Source of the DNA: CALMUP01 sp035327305
GTDB taxonomy: Bacteria; Verrucomicrobiota; Kiritimatiellia; CAIVKH01
DNA: 64,000 nucleotides
Assembly (NCBI GenBank): GCA_035327305.1
Contig: DAOLDL010000004.1
Coordinates: 1 to 64,000, forward strand
Reading direction: 5' to 3'
Shown here: positions 48,387 to 57,302 of the stretch, one piece after another
How positions within the stretch are numbered: position 1 is the stretch's first letter
Layout: every line of letters starts with the position of its first letter
Program-made: the position numbers and the translations under genes
Notes under the pieces: generated by a model
What the model was told of the DNA's origin: nothing
Database searches by the model: none
What the model saw: the letters and a program-made list of their open reading frames with translations, nothing else

Positions 48387-49039
48387 GGCGTACCTGCCAC
48401 ACTGCCGAAACTTTGTTGCAGTAGCCAATGACCTTGAATAGAACGCGCGGCTACCTGAACCCGCTCTATCTGACACATCAGTGACTTCATCGCGGAAATC
48501 AACATATTCAGCCGTTCGTCCTCGCATTGCGACACCAGAATTTTTTGCCTGAGTTCAACATCCATCTCCAAAGAGGACGCGAGAAGAAATGACAAATCAG
48601 AAATCCCGGCATAGTGGCGATCTTCAGGCATGGAACCCGTGATGGCGTGAATTACCGCACGATGTAAATGGTAAGCCTTGTTGGCAAGGTCTTCATTCCA
48701 GTCGGCTCGCGTATCGTGATACAGCGTAATAGCGGATTGCTGGCAGGGATCACCGGCCTCAACGCCATGAATCGCAACACGTCGACGACCAGCCACCACA
48801 ACGTCCATTCGCCCGTCCTCGTAATGTTTGATTACTTTCAAAAGACGGACGACACAACCCACATCCGCAATTGCCTGGTTGTCAGAGTACGCAATGACAA
48901 ATTCACCCGACCCGCCCGCTTTCTCGAGGGAAAGACAGTCATGAATCAGGCGCTTAAACCGGTCTTCAAAAATATGAAGCGGCACGATTTCGTGAGGGCA
49001 AACCGCTATGGGAAGCGGAAATATAGGCAAGCTGTCCAT
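48383..49039 (-). CDS. LON-substrate-binding-domain protein
   Basis: A 218-residue protein that is the N-terminal Lon domain alone (LPIFPLPIAVCPHEIVPLHIFEDRFKRLI at the start; FVIAYSDN, VGCVVRLLKVIKHYEDGRMDVVVAGRRRVAI follow) with no ATPase or protease part. A helical C-terminal extension (about 130-215) is as in stand-alone LON proteins. Function unknown; these may bind misfolded proteins or RNA. Start 49039 removes an improbable lead. It is followed by the SRPBCC gene with TTGA overlap and lies 54 nt after the ABC transporter gene. Confidence 0.82.
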   Translation of the reverse strand: MDSLPIFPLPIAVCPHEIVPLHIFEDRFKRLIHDCLSLEKAGGSGEFVIAYSDNQAIADVGCVVRLLKVIKHYEDGRMDVVVAGRRRVAIHGVEAGDPCQQSAITLYHDTRADWNEDLANKAYHLHRAVIHAITGSMPEDRHYAGISDLSFLLASSLEMDVELRQKILVSQCEDERLNMLISAMKSLMCQIERVQVAARSIQGHWLLQQSFGSVAGTP

Positions 49040-49093
49040 GATGTAGTATCCATCAGCTCGCGCACTTTTCCAGCGCCACTGCAAACATTTTGC

Positions 49094-50857
49094 TTAAATT
49101 ACGAGGACGTTGTTTGCTTCCGATTGGCGGGATTGCATATTCAGCAGTTCGGCAAAATACCCGCGGGCGGCGACGAGTTGCTCGTATCCGCCCTCCTCCA
49201 TAATCGTTCCATTGTTGAGGACGACTATGCGGTCCGCGTCGCGAATGGTACTCAATCGGTGCGCAATGGTGATCATGGTGCGATTGACGGCCAAACGTCT
49301 CATCGCCTGCTGGATGTACATTTCGCTGGCATAATCCAGCGCCGATGTGGCTTCATCGAGAATCAGAATACGGGGATCACGCAGAATTGCCCGGGCGATG
49401 GACAGCCTCTGCCGCTGACCTCCTGACAACATCACGCCGCGCTCACCCACCAATGTCTCGTATTGACTGGGCATCTCCATGATGAAATCATGGGCAAAAG
49501 CCTGCCGGGCGGCTTCCCGGACTTCATCATCGGTCGCATCGGGTTTCGCAAACCGGATATTATCGGCCACACTGCCGGATAGTATCAAACTTTCCTGTAA
49601 AACAATCGCGGTTTGCTTTCGCAACCAGCGCATGTCCCAGTCCTCCTGCGACACGCCATCAATCAATATACGGCCACCAACCGGCTTGTAGAGCCCCAGC
49701 AACAATGCCGCCAAGGTGCTTTTTCCGGAGCCGGAAGGCCCGACCAGCGCGATGTGCTCGCCGGGTTGAACCGAAAGGTTGAATTTTTCAAGAACCGGCC
49801 GCGTTCCGCCTTCGTACATGAAAGAGACGTTGTCGTATTGAATACGGCCCTCCAATCGCTCGGCCTTCATTTGCCCATGCCATTCCTCGACATAGGTGGA
49901 GTCCAGTAATTCCGAAACACTGCGATAGCTTTCCTGGCCGGCAAAATATTGTTCACCCATGCTGGCGAAAAGGTGAATGGGCATCATGATAATCGGCAGG
50001 CCGGCCATAAAAGCCAGCATGGTTCCGAGTGTCATATTGCCGTGAATAACCAGAACAGCGCCGCCACCCACGGTCAACAGCATGAAAAATTGTGATGACA
50101 GGTACATGACCGTGCTGAACTTGAAGCTAATGCGGGTGAGAGCAAGCCGTGACTCGGCAAATTCACCGCTGTGCTGATTAAGGTTGTTGGTGACTTGCCG
50201 CTCTTCGCCGAGACTGCGGACCAACCGTAATGCCGTAATGACCTCACTGGCCGTTCCCGTGAGCTTTTCTTGAGATAACCGGGTTGCTTCATTATGGCGT
50301 TTCAGCTTGTTGTGGAAACAATAGCGTATGATTGCGAATAGCGGCACCATGAAGATCAGCACAAATGAAAGCTGCCAGTTTAGATAAACAAGCAGAGCGG
50401 AAATACTTAAACTGTAAAGCGCGTTGGGCAGGAACTGGTTCATCAACTGCGTCATTGTTGCTTCGATTTTCTGCGTATCGAACGCATATTTCGACAACAG
50501 ACGTCCGGCCTTCTGCCGGTCGAGGTAGGCAAAGTTAAGGTAATGCAATTTGTTGAAAATATCCGCCCTCAACATCAGCATCAGCTTCGCCATTTTACGG
50601 GCTATTTCCATGGCTCCGCCGACCGCGAAAAAGTAGTGGATAAACAAGAGAGACATGAATATCAGCGCCAGAATACCGATACCCCGGTAATCGCCGGCGG
50701 GTATTTTCTTGTCAATGATCTGCTGAAAAATCCACGGGCACGGCGCAATGATCAGACAACGCAACAGCGCATACGTGGTGCCCAGCCAGAACAGACGGAA
50801 ATGCCGCAGTATATAGCGGATCAGGCTGGGGCCGTCATTTGATGAATGTGAAGACAT
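49094..50857 (-). CDS. ABC transporter, fused permease-ATPase (exporter type)
   Basis: A 587-residue half-transporter. Six membrane helices (about 20-310) with the exporter coupling region (LRADIFNKLHYLNFAYLDRQKAGRLLSKY) precede the ATPase: Walker A GPSGSGKST, Q-loop VLQESLILSGSV, signature LSGGQRQRL, Walker B ILILDEATSALD, and the switch His in AHRLSTIRDADR. It works as a homodimer, exporting a lipid, peptide or drug; similar proteins include MsbA-like and peptide exporters, but the substrate cannot be read. Start at 50857 (MSSHSSND), not the upstream ATG. Confidence 0.93.
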   Translation of the reverse strand: MSSHSSNDGPSLIRYILRHFRLFWLGTTYALLRCLIIAPCPWIFQQIIDKKIPAGDYRGIGILALIFMSLLFIHYFFAVGGAMEIARKMAKLMLMLRADIFNKLHYLNFAYLDRQKAGRLLSKYAFDTQKIEATMTQLMNQFLPNALYSLSISALLVYLNWQLSFVLIFMVPLFAIIRYCFHNKLKRHNEATRLSQEKLTGTASEVITALRLVRSLGEERQVTNNLNQHSGEFAESRLALTRISFKFSTVMYLSSQFFMLLTVGGGAVLVIHGNMTLGTMLAFMAGLPIIMMPIHLFASMGEQYFAGQESYRSVSELLDSTYVEEWHGQMKAERLEGRIQYDNVSFMYEGGTRPVLEKFNLSVQPGEHIALVGPSGSGKSTLAALLLGLYKPVGGRILIDGVSQEDWDMRWLRKQTAIVLQESLILSGSVADNIRFAKPDATDDEVREAARQAFAHDFIMEMPSQYETLVGERGVMLSGGQRQRLSIARAILRDPRILILDEATSALDYASEMYIQQAMRRLAVNRTMITIAHRLSTIRDADRIVVLNNGTIMEEGGYEQLVAARGYFAELLNMQSRQSEANNVLVI

Positions 50858-50996
50858 GGGCGCCAATTTAGCAGATTTGAACCAGTAACCCCAAGCTAAC
50901 AATTGACCGTTGGATATTTTTAATCCGGTGCAAACCGGACATGTTTACCGGAAACGGAAATGATCAGCCCGCCCCCTACCGGTAATATGCCCGGGC

Positions 50997-51025
50997 TTGA
51001 TGACCGACTGTTGAACCTATACACT
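50997..51025 (+). promoter_or_regulatory. Promoter of the SHD1-hydrolase gene
   Basis: TTGATG (50997-51002) and TACACT (51020-51025) are 17 nt apart. A short leader leads to GGAGG (51037-51041) and the ATG at 51050. The intergenic region also has a 6-bp hairpin with GCAA tetraloop at 50924-50939. Confidence 0.45.
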
Positions 51026-51049
51026 GACACCTGAACGGAGGCTGTTACC

Positions 51050-52108
51050 ATGTTTTGCTCAATCATAAAAACCACCAACACAAAACTATTGTCACGGTTT
51101 GTGCTTCTGGTTTTATTTTTCACCACTACCAGCGTTTACGCGAGGGTTTGGACGTCACAGCGAGGATCGACGATCGATGCAGAATTCGTCCGCATGGAGG
51201 GTGATCTCGTGATTCTGCAAAAAAACGACGGTGAACAGTTGCGCATTCGACTGGCTGATCTGATTCCTGCCGACCAGGTATTCGCCCGCCAGTCCTCCGT
51301 TGCACCGACAATACCGGCCGCCCACAGAAATACAAAACCGCAAACCCCGATCACCCCCGGATATTCGATGATCATGAACGGTGTCGAGCTGGTTCCGGGA
51401 AAGCGGATTCAATATGAAGCAGATGTCCCCAATACACTACAGAAGGAGGCCTCGAAGGACGGAAACCCCACCCAGTTAAAATCCCGGGCGGTCATTGCGT
51501 TGCCGATGAACTTTGATCCAGCCAAAACCTACCCGGTGCTGATCATTAACGCAACGTCCGACGGCAATGCATCAAGCGTGGATCATCATCGACAATACTG
51601 GGAGACCGGAATCGATCGCGGATGGATCGTTATCGCCGCAGATCCATTAGAAAAACCTAAGGTCGATAACAATATGTGGCGTTGGGCGCTGGTCTCGTCA
51701 TCGCTCGAATCCATTCACAAAATCTGGCCGCAATCGCGCGCCTGGCCGGTAGCCACGGCAGGGTTTTCCGGAGGAGCCAAACGGTCCGGCTACATTGGCG
51801 CACTGCTCGCCAAAAATGATTATAAACTCATAGGGATGTTCATGGGCGGATGCAATCAAGACATGGCCAGCAAAGGGCTTGAAACCTTCAAACCGAAAAA
51901 AAGTGATTTTCTGCGGGTTCCGATATTTCTAAGCAACGGAACATCCGACACCATTGCAACCGTTGAAGCCGGACGGCGAACCCTGCAATCCATGGACAAA
52001 TCGGGATTCAAAAAACTTAAACTCGAGACATATGACGGCGGACATGAACTGTATAAACCACATGTAATGACTGCGCTTGATTGGTTTACCAGCGAGCAAA
52101 ACAAGTAA
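51050..52108 (+). CDS. Secreted SHD1-domain / alpha-beta-hydrolase-like protein
   Basis: A 352-residue exported protein (signal to about residue 34, SVYA). Residues ~35-85 form a SLA1-homology (SHD1) domain (VWTSQRGSTIDAEFVRMEGD, LVILQKNDGEQLRIRLADLIPAD), which is typical of planctomycetes and verrucomicrobia. After a linker, residues ~130-350 form an alpha/beta-hydrolase-like domain (YPVLIINATSDGNA; the nucleophile elbow is likely in AGFSGGAKRSGYIGALL; late Asp-His in NGTSDTIATVE and DGGHELYKPHV). It probably cleaves an ester outside the cytoplasm. GGAGG precedes the ATG by eight bases. It converges on the two-component gene. Confidence 0.78.
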   Translation: MFCSIIKTTNTKLLSRFVLLVLFFTTTSVYARVWTSQRGSTIDAEFVRMEGDLVILQKNDGEQLRIRLADLIPADQVFARQSSVAPTIPAAHRNTKPQTPITPGYSMIMNGVELVPGKRIQYEADVPNTLQKEASKDGNPTQLKSRAVIALPMNFDPAKTYPVLIINATSDGNASSVDHHRQYWETGIDRGWIVIAADPLEKPKVDNNMWRWALVSSSLESIHKIWPQSRAWPVATAGFSGGAKRSGYIGALLAKNDYKLIGMFMGGCNQDMASKGLETFKPKKSDFLRVPIFLSNGTSDTIATVEAGRRTLQSMDKSGFKKLKLETYDGGHELYKPHVMTALDWFTSEQNK

Positions 52109-52128
52109 CTATTGTGAAGGTCGCTTTT

Positions 52129-53727
52129 TTATTTTTCATCCAGCGCAAGCCGGATGTTTTTACCAAGCGCTTCCGGGTTGTAGGGTTTTTGAAAACTACG
52201 GCTTATACCCAATTTGCGCGCTTCCACGATGCGGGTTATGTCGGCAAAGCCACTGGCCAGCACGGCTTTCTGACCGGGATATATTTCCAGCACGGCTTTG
52301 TAGGTTTCCACCCCGTCAAAGGCCTCGCCCAACACCAGATCTATTACCATCAGATCAAAAGGAGGTTTTCCCGGATTTGTGGCGAGTTGATTTTTCACCA
52401 ACGCAATGGCATTGTGTCCGTTTTCCGCAGTTGTGACATTGTATCCAAGTTCTCTCAACATGGTGGAGGCCTCGGATCGCTGTTTTTCACTGTCATCAAT
52501 CAACAAGATCGTTTCCCGACCGGTATAATCCGCGCGCAATTCAAGAACTGACGTTCTGTCCGAGTCGCTTGCGGGAAGATAAATGGTCATGACATTCCCG
52601 ATACCGGGGCCGGACCCGACATCGAGAAACCCTCCGTGATCTTCAACCACCCGATACACCATGGTCAAACCAAGACCGCTCAATAATCGGCGGCCCAAAC
52701 GGCTTCTCACATAAAACGGCTCGAAGATACGGTCGATGTCCTCATCCGTCATGCGAATCGCGGTATCTTCAAAATGAACCTGCACATATTCCCCGGGACG
52801 GTAGGATCCGAAACGACTGATGGGGTGATCCAACCTCTTTGCTGTTGTATGGATTTTAAGCAACCCTCCCCCGGTCATTGCTTCAAAGGCATTGATTGTG
52901 AGATTGGCGATCATTTGCCGCAAATGGTCGGGAGAACCGAAAACCAACGGCAATTCGGCGTCCAGCATGGTTTCGATTTTCACCTTGGCATGACCGGAGG
53001 AAATCTGCCGGTGTTCATCGCTGTTCAAATACTCGTTAATCAAATCGTTGATCATGATATCAGACTTTTTCAGGGTATTACTTTTCCCGATGGCTTCGAG
53101 ATCGCGAATAACCGCTGAAGCTTTGCGCAAAGCCTCTTCCAGTTCACTCAACCGACTTTGCAACGTATGCCCCGGCTCCAGGAGTCGGCCCAACTCACTC
53201 GGAATATCCTGAACAGGTATAATAATTTCATTCAAGTCGTGGGCGGCGCCTTCGGCCAGCATGCCAAGCGATGACATGCGTTCGGCGCGGTTTAATTGTT
53301 CATGAATGACTTTTTTGCGATCTTCGGAATGCCGGCGTTCATGAGCGAGAGAGCGCCGTAAATTTACGGCATCCAGCACCATGCGTACACGATGAATCAC
53401 CTCTTCTGGATCGGCAGGCTTCTGAATGTAATCGCTTGCCCCGCCCTTCAGCGCTTCAAGCGCATTGTGAATCGTGCCGTGCCCGGTAATGATCATCACC
53501 GCCGTTTCCGGATACCCCGCCTGAAGTTCACGCAGTATATCCATGCCGTTTTCATCACCCAGAACGAGGTCGCACAGGACGAGATCAACGGTTTGACGCC
53601 CCATTAAAACGCGAACTTCCGCCGCGCAGGTTGCGGTCAAGACCACAAAGCCGCCGCGTTCGAGATTTACCGCAAGGCCCGACCGCACCAGGTCATCATC
53701 ATCCACAACCATGACTGTTTCATTCAT
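52129..53727 (-). CDS. Hybrid sensor kinase: REC-histidine kinase-REC
   Basis: A 532-residue signalling protein. REC1 (1-120) has the phospho-acceptor Asp53 (LVLCDLVLGDEN) and Lys103. A coiled-coil linker leads to the dimerisation helix with the phosphorylated His163 (EGAAHDLNEII) and the ATPase domain (MIANLTINAFEAM; GLGLTMVYRVVEDHGG). REC2 at the C-terminus (TILLIDDSEKQ; LMVIDLVLGEAFDG; FQKPYNPEAL) gives a second phospho-acceptor. No membrane segment, so it is cytoplasmic, and no DNA-binding output. It overlaps the next kinase gene by ATGA, so the two probably form a phosphorelay. Confidence 0.9.
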   Translation of the reverse strand: MNETVMVVDDDDLVRSGLAVNLERGGFVVLTATCAAEVRVLMGRQTVDLVLCDLVLGDENGMDILRELQAGYPETAVMIITGHGTIHNALEALKGGASDYIQKPADPEEVIHRVRMVLDAVNLRRSLAHERRHSEDRKKVIHEQLNRAERMSSLGMLAEGAAHDLNEIIIPVQDIPSELGRLLEPGHTLQSRLSELEEALRKASAVIRDLEAIGKSNTLKKSDIMINDLINEYLNSDEHRQISSGHAKVKIETMLDAELPLVFGSPDHLRQMIANLTINAFEAMTGGGLLKIHTTAKRLDHPISRFGSYRPGEYVQVHFEDTAIRMTDEDIDRIFEPFYVRSRLGRRLLSGLGLTMVYRVVEDHGGFLDVGSGPGIGNVMTIYLPASDSDRTSVLELRADYTGRETILLIDDSEKQRSEASTMLRELGYNVTTAENGHNAIALVKNQLATNPGKPPFDLMVIDLVLGEAFDGVETYKAVLEIYPGQKAVLASGFADITRIVEARKLGISRSFQKPYNPEALGKNIRLALDEK

Positions 53728-56700
53728 GCATCCCTCTTCTTCAATGGAATTCTCAAGGAGAACGTGGTTTTACCAGGCTTACTTTCCACGTGAATAACGC
53801 CGTGGCTCGACCGCACAAGGGAGTCGGCAACGCTCAACCCCAGCCCGGTCCCTTTTGCGCCTTTGGTGGTATGAAAGGGTTTGAATATCTGCGACAATTG
53901 ATCGGAGGGAATTCCACAACCGGAATCCGTGATTTGTATAACCGATTCGTTGTGTTCCTCCACGGCCTGCACCTTGATCACTCCTCCATCCGGCATGGCG
54001 TCACGGGCATTAATCAGAAGATTCAGTAGAACCTGCACCAGATACCGGCGCGGCATGGCAACCATCATGAACGGCGCGCGAACGTCGGTTTCGATGGTGA
54101 CTTTTGATCGCTTGAATTGGCTGGCCAGCAACTGCGTAACAAATTCAATGGCTTCGCGGCATTCCACGGACTCACCTTCCTGCTCGCTTGATCGGCCGAA
54201 AATAAGCAATTTTCTCACCAGCGTCGCGATGGTGTCGATTCCACGCTCAACCATGATCAGGCTTTTGCGGGCATTTTCATCCGCCTTAAGCGCGCGATGC
54301 ACGGAATGCAAATGGCTTAACATGCCCTGCAAGGGATTGTTGATTTCGTGGGCCATGCCGGCGGCCAGCATGCCCAGGGAATTCAACCGGTCCGTCCGCT
54401 CCATGAAATCGCGATGTTGCGCCTGAATCAGGTGTTGTTCCTCCTCGGCTTTTTTGCGGGCGATAATATTGCCCAACAATGCGCAAAAGACCGCGAGAAT
54501 TTCCTGCTTTACCTCATCCACCGGCGCGCCGCTGATCGCGCAATCGTTGCAGAACAGCCCGATGGCGCCATGTTGATGCGACATGATCGGAGTAAGCGCC
54601 ACCCACCCGCGACCAAAGCCGACCATGGTTTGACCATCCCACTCAAAGTATGGCTCGCTGACAATCATCCATGGCTTTTCACCCGGCTTGCGGGGATTCA
54701 ATCTTTCCCGCCATTTATCATCGATGTGAATGACATGATCCGTCTCTCGCGCGGTTTGTCCCTTGAGGTTGGTGCCAAAGGTGCCGACGATGGAGTCATC
54801 CCGAACAATCATGATTGCCGACCGCTCCAGGTTCAGCTTTTCGCGCGACAGCTCCACCGCTCGCCGGTACAGATCCTCCAGATTCGCCGCGGCCAACAGG
54901 GAGTCCGCCATTTCCAGGACAGAACGCAAGCCGGTCATGGTTGCTTCCTGGCGTTGTTCCGCGATTTTCCGGTCGGTAATGTCCATTACCACGCCTTGAT
55001 AATGGGTGATTTCCCCACCGACGCCTCGCCGCACCCACGTGCGATCATCGATCCAACGCAACTCCCCTCGTTTGGAAAACACACGATACTGTTGCTCAAA
55101 TTCGTTTGCGCCGGATCGTGAATATTCGGTCACCTGCGCGGCCACCATGGGCAAGTCATCAGGATGTACGATTTGCGAAAACGGCATGCCGCCGGCGGTG
55201 AAATCGTCCGGGGAATAGCCTAGTTGACGGACATTATCCGACACGTATTCGACCGGCCACCCCGGTTCGGCGCGCCACAGAAAGACCATGGCCGGACTTT
55301 TGCTGACGATTTTCTCCAGCTCCTCGCGCCGTCGGTTTTCGATTTGCAATGCCGCCTGGGCTTGTTTCAAATCCGTAAGATCAACCATCGCTCCGACAAT
55401 GCCGGTGACATCGCCCTTGTCATCATGAACCAGCGCCTTGCTGAACATGACCTGATGACGCGTTCCGTCGGAGTGCAATACGGCACCTTCGTACTGCTGT
55501 AATCCGGCGGACCGGATCAGCGCCATGTCCTGTTGATGATAACGTTCGGCCAGATCAGGAGGCGCCAAATCGAAGACCGTATGACCGATGATATCTTCGC
55601 GGGGATATCCGAGAAATTGCGCGAACGCCTCGTTGCATTCCTGGTAGTAGCCGAGTTTATCCTTGTGAAAAATCGGCATGGGCATGGCGTCAATTAATTG
55701 CCGCTGGAAGGCGAATTGACGGTGCAAAGCCTGCTCGGTCAGCTTGCGTTGCGTGACATCCTCCATGACTTCGAGGTAATGTGTAATCACCCCGGTGGTA
55801 TTGCGAATCGGCGAAATGGAGGCCAGCCCCCAATAAGTTTCGCCGTTTTTCTTCCGGTTGAGTATTTCACCGCTCCACTCCCCGCCCACCGTAATGGTGG
55901 CCCACATATCCCGGTATACGGACTCGGGAACATCGCCGCCCTTCAACAGGCGGGGATTTTTTCCGATGACTTCATCGGGAGCATAACCGGTGACAATGGT
56001 AAACTTCGGATTAACGTAGGTAATGTCGCCGTTTTTATCAGTGATCAGCACAATGCTCGGGCTTTGCTCCACCGCTTGAAAAAGTTGCCGGATCTGCAAC
56101 TCGGCCAGCTTGGAATGCGTGATATCACGGGATATGCCAAACGTGCCCTTGATGCGGCCCTGCCTATCAACAAGGGGAAGCTTGGTGATAGAGACCCAGG
56201 TATCCTTGCCATCCGGCCAGATAATATGTTCCTCCTTGGCCAAAATCGGTTGCCCCGATTCACGCACCCGGGCCTCCTCCTGCAGTTTTTCCTCGGCCAC
56301 GGCGGGTGAGAAGTAATCCATTTCCGACAATCCGACGGCCTCGGCCGGATCTTTGAGGCCCAGAGCATGAGCCATTGCGTGATTGATCCGTAAAAACCTT
56401 CCCCGATGATCCTTGAAATAAATATGATCGGGGGTGTTTTCCATGAGTGCGCGCATCAACGTGCGTTCATTGGTCAACTCACCGCTTACACGTAAACGCT
56501 CATTGACCTCTTCCACGGTTTCCTGCGCCATTTTGTGATAAATGTGCAGGACGATAAAAGCCGCGACACCGGCGATCATGCCAATACCGGCAAGGGGGAT
56601 TATATACGCCTGCGTAAACGAAAGATGAATGCGTAGCATGTCGTGCAGAACCTCGAACGCCGCGACCGCCGCCATGGTGAGAAACATGGCCAGCAGTACC

Positions 56701-56768
56701 GGGCCGATCCAGCCGAACCGGCGGGTCTTTTTATTCCATCGTATGACGACATTGATCAGATCACGCAC
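53724..56768 (-). CDS. Membrane multi-PAS/GAF histidine kinase
   Basis: A 1014-residue kinase. Start at the GTG (56768), with GGAG seven bases upstream; a TTG at 56804 is an alternative. Two N-terminal membrane helices (GWIGPVLLAMFLTMAAVAAF; AYIIPLAGIGMIAGVAAFIV) are followed by a helix with four PAS domains (ENTPDHIYFKDHRGRFLRIN; AVEQSPSIVLITDKNGDITYVN; DAMPMPIFHKDKLGYYQECN; KSPAMVFLWRAEPGWPVEYV) and a GAF domain (SLLAAANLEDLYRRAVELSR). Then come the H-box GMAHEINNPLQGML and the ATPase domain (VLLNLLINARDAMPDG; GTGLGLSVADSLV). It may sense redox, light or small ligands; ligands are unknown. No REC domain of its own. Confidence 0.9.
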   Translation of the reverse strand: MRDLINVVIRWNKKTRRFGWIGPVLLAMFLTMAAVAAFEVLHDMLRIHLSFTQAYIIPLAGIGMIAGVAAFIVLHIYHKMAQETVEEVNERLRVSGELTNERTLMRALMENTPDHIYFKDHRGRFLRINHAMAHALGLKDPAEAVGLSEMDYFSPAVAEEKLQEEARVRESGQPILAKEEHIIWPDGKDTWVSITKLPLVDRQGRIKGTFGISRDITHSKLAELQIRQLFQAVEQSPSIVLITDKNGDITYVNPKFTIVTGYAPDEVIGKNPRLLKGGDVPESVYRDMWATITVGGEWSGEILNRKKNGETYWGLASISPIRNTTGVITHYLEVMEDVTQRKLTEQALHRQFAFQRQLIDAMPMPIFHKDKLGYYQECNEAFAQFLGYPREDIIGHTVFDLAPPDLAERYHQQDMALIRSAGLQQYEGAVLHSDGTRHQVMFSKALVHDDKGDVTGIVGAMVDLTDLKQAQAALQIENRRREELEKIVSKSPAMVFLWRAEPGWPVEYVSDNVRQLGYSPDDFTAGGMPFSQIVHPDDLPMVAAQVTEYSRSGANEFEQQYRVFSKRGELRWIDDRTWVRRGVGGEITHYQGVVMDITDRKIAEQRQEATMTGLRSVLEMADSLLAAANLEDLYRRAVELSREKLNLERSAIMIVRDDSIVGTFGTNLKGQTARETDHVIHIDDKWRERLNPRKPGEKPWMIVSEPYFEWDGQTMVGFGRGWVALTPIMSHQHGAIGLFCNDCAISGAPVDEVKQEILAVFCALLGNIIARKKAEEEQHLIQAQHRDFMERTDRLNSLGMLAAGMAHEINNPLQGMLSHLHSVHRALKADENARKSLIMVERGIDTIATLVRKLLIFGRSSEQEGESVECREAIEFVTQLLASQFKRSKVTIETDVRAPFMMVAMPRRYLVQVLLNLLINARDAMPDGGVIKVQAVEEHNESVIQITDSGCGIPSDQLSQIFKPFHTTKGAKGTGLGLSVADSLVRSSHGVIHVESKPGKTTFSLRIPLKKRDA

Positions 56769-56942
56769 GCTTGGTCTCCGGTCCGGTTGCAGGCGGCAAA
56801 ACAAAGGAGCGCATCAACAAATTCCCATCGCCCGCAACCGGCAACACAAGGATGATAAACCAGCGGCGGGTGTGATCAATCAAATATCTTTGTCCGGCGC
56901 TTGATCCTTTGTTTTCCGGCGTAATATTCGGGTGTTTGCCGT

Positions 56943-57281
56943 TTATTCCAGCAAAGCATCTATCTTTGCCGCGCAAATGAAATCGTTTTCGGTAAGTCCG
57001 CCGACGGAGTGGGTACTGTATCGAATCGTACAGACTTTATAACCAAATGTGATGTCGGGATGATGGTCTTCCCGGTGTGCCAGCCAGGCGACGGCATTTA
57101 CAAACGATACGGTTTGATAGTAGTTCTTGAACGTAAACACGCGACTGATCTGCTTGCCGTCGCGGGCCCAGGCCGGTATGCGCATTAACATTTCGCAAAC
57201 GCTTTCATCCGACAAAGGCTTTGTTCCGCTTTCGCAGGGTTTGCATTGTTTTTTTACAAGATTCGATTCCATTTCATTCAT
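56943..57281 (-). CDS. phhB: Pterin-4a-carbinolamine dehydratase
   Basis: A 112-residue protein of the PCD/DCoH family, with the catalytic histidine pair in AWLAHREDHHPDITFGYKVC and the sequence RYSTHSVGGLTENDFICAAKID at the end. It recycles tetrahydrobiopterin-type cofactor after aromatic amino acid hydroxylation, or acts as a pterin-side enzyme. An 18-residue Cys-containing lead (QCKPCESGTKPLSD) is longer than usual. It lies 21 nt after the Ser/Thr kinase gene. The 174-nt gap to the next kinase gene contains nothing notable. Confidence 0.92.
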   Translation of the reverse strand: MNEMESNLVKKQCKPCESGTKPLSDESVCEMLMRIPAWARDGKQISRVFTFKNYYQTVSFVNAVAWLAHREDHHPDITFGYKVCTIRYSTHSVGGLTENDFICAAKIDALLE

Positions 57282-57302
57282 CGTTCACCTCGTTGTGATG
57301 AT

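Noticed and set aside
56769..56942. Gene or RNA between the PAS kinase and phhB
   Set aside because: No significant open frame or hairpin; likely the kinase promoter region, but no clear -35/-10 was found.
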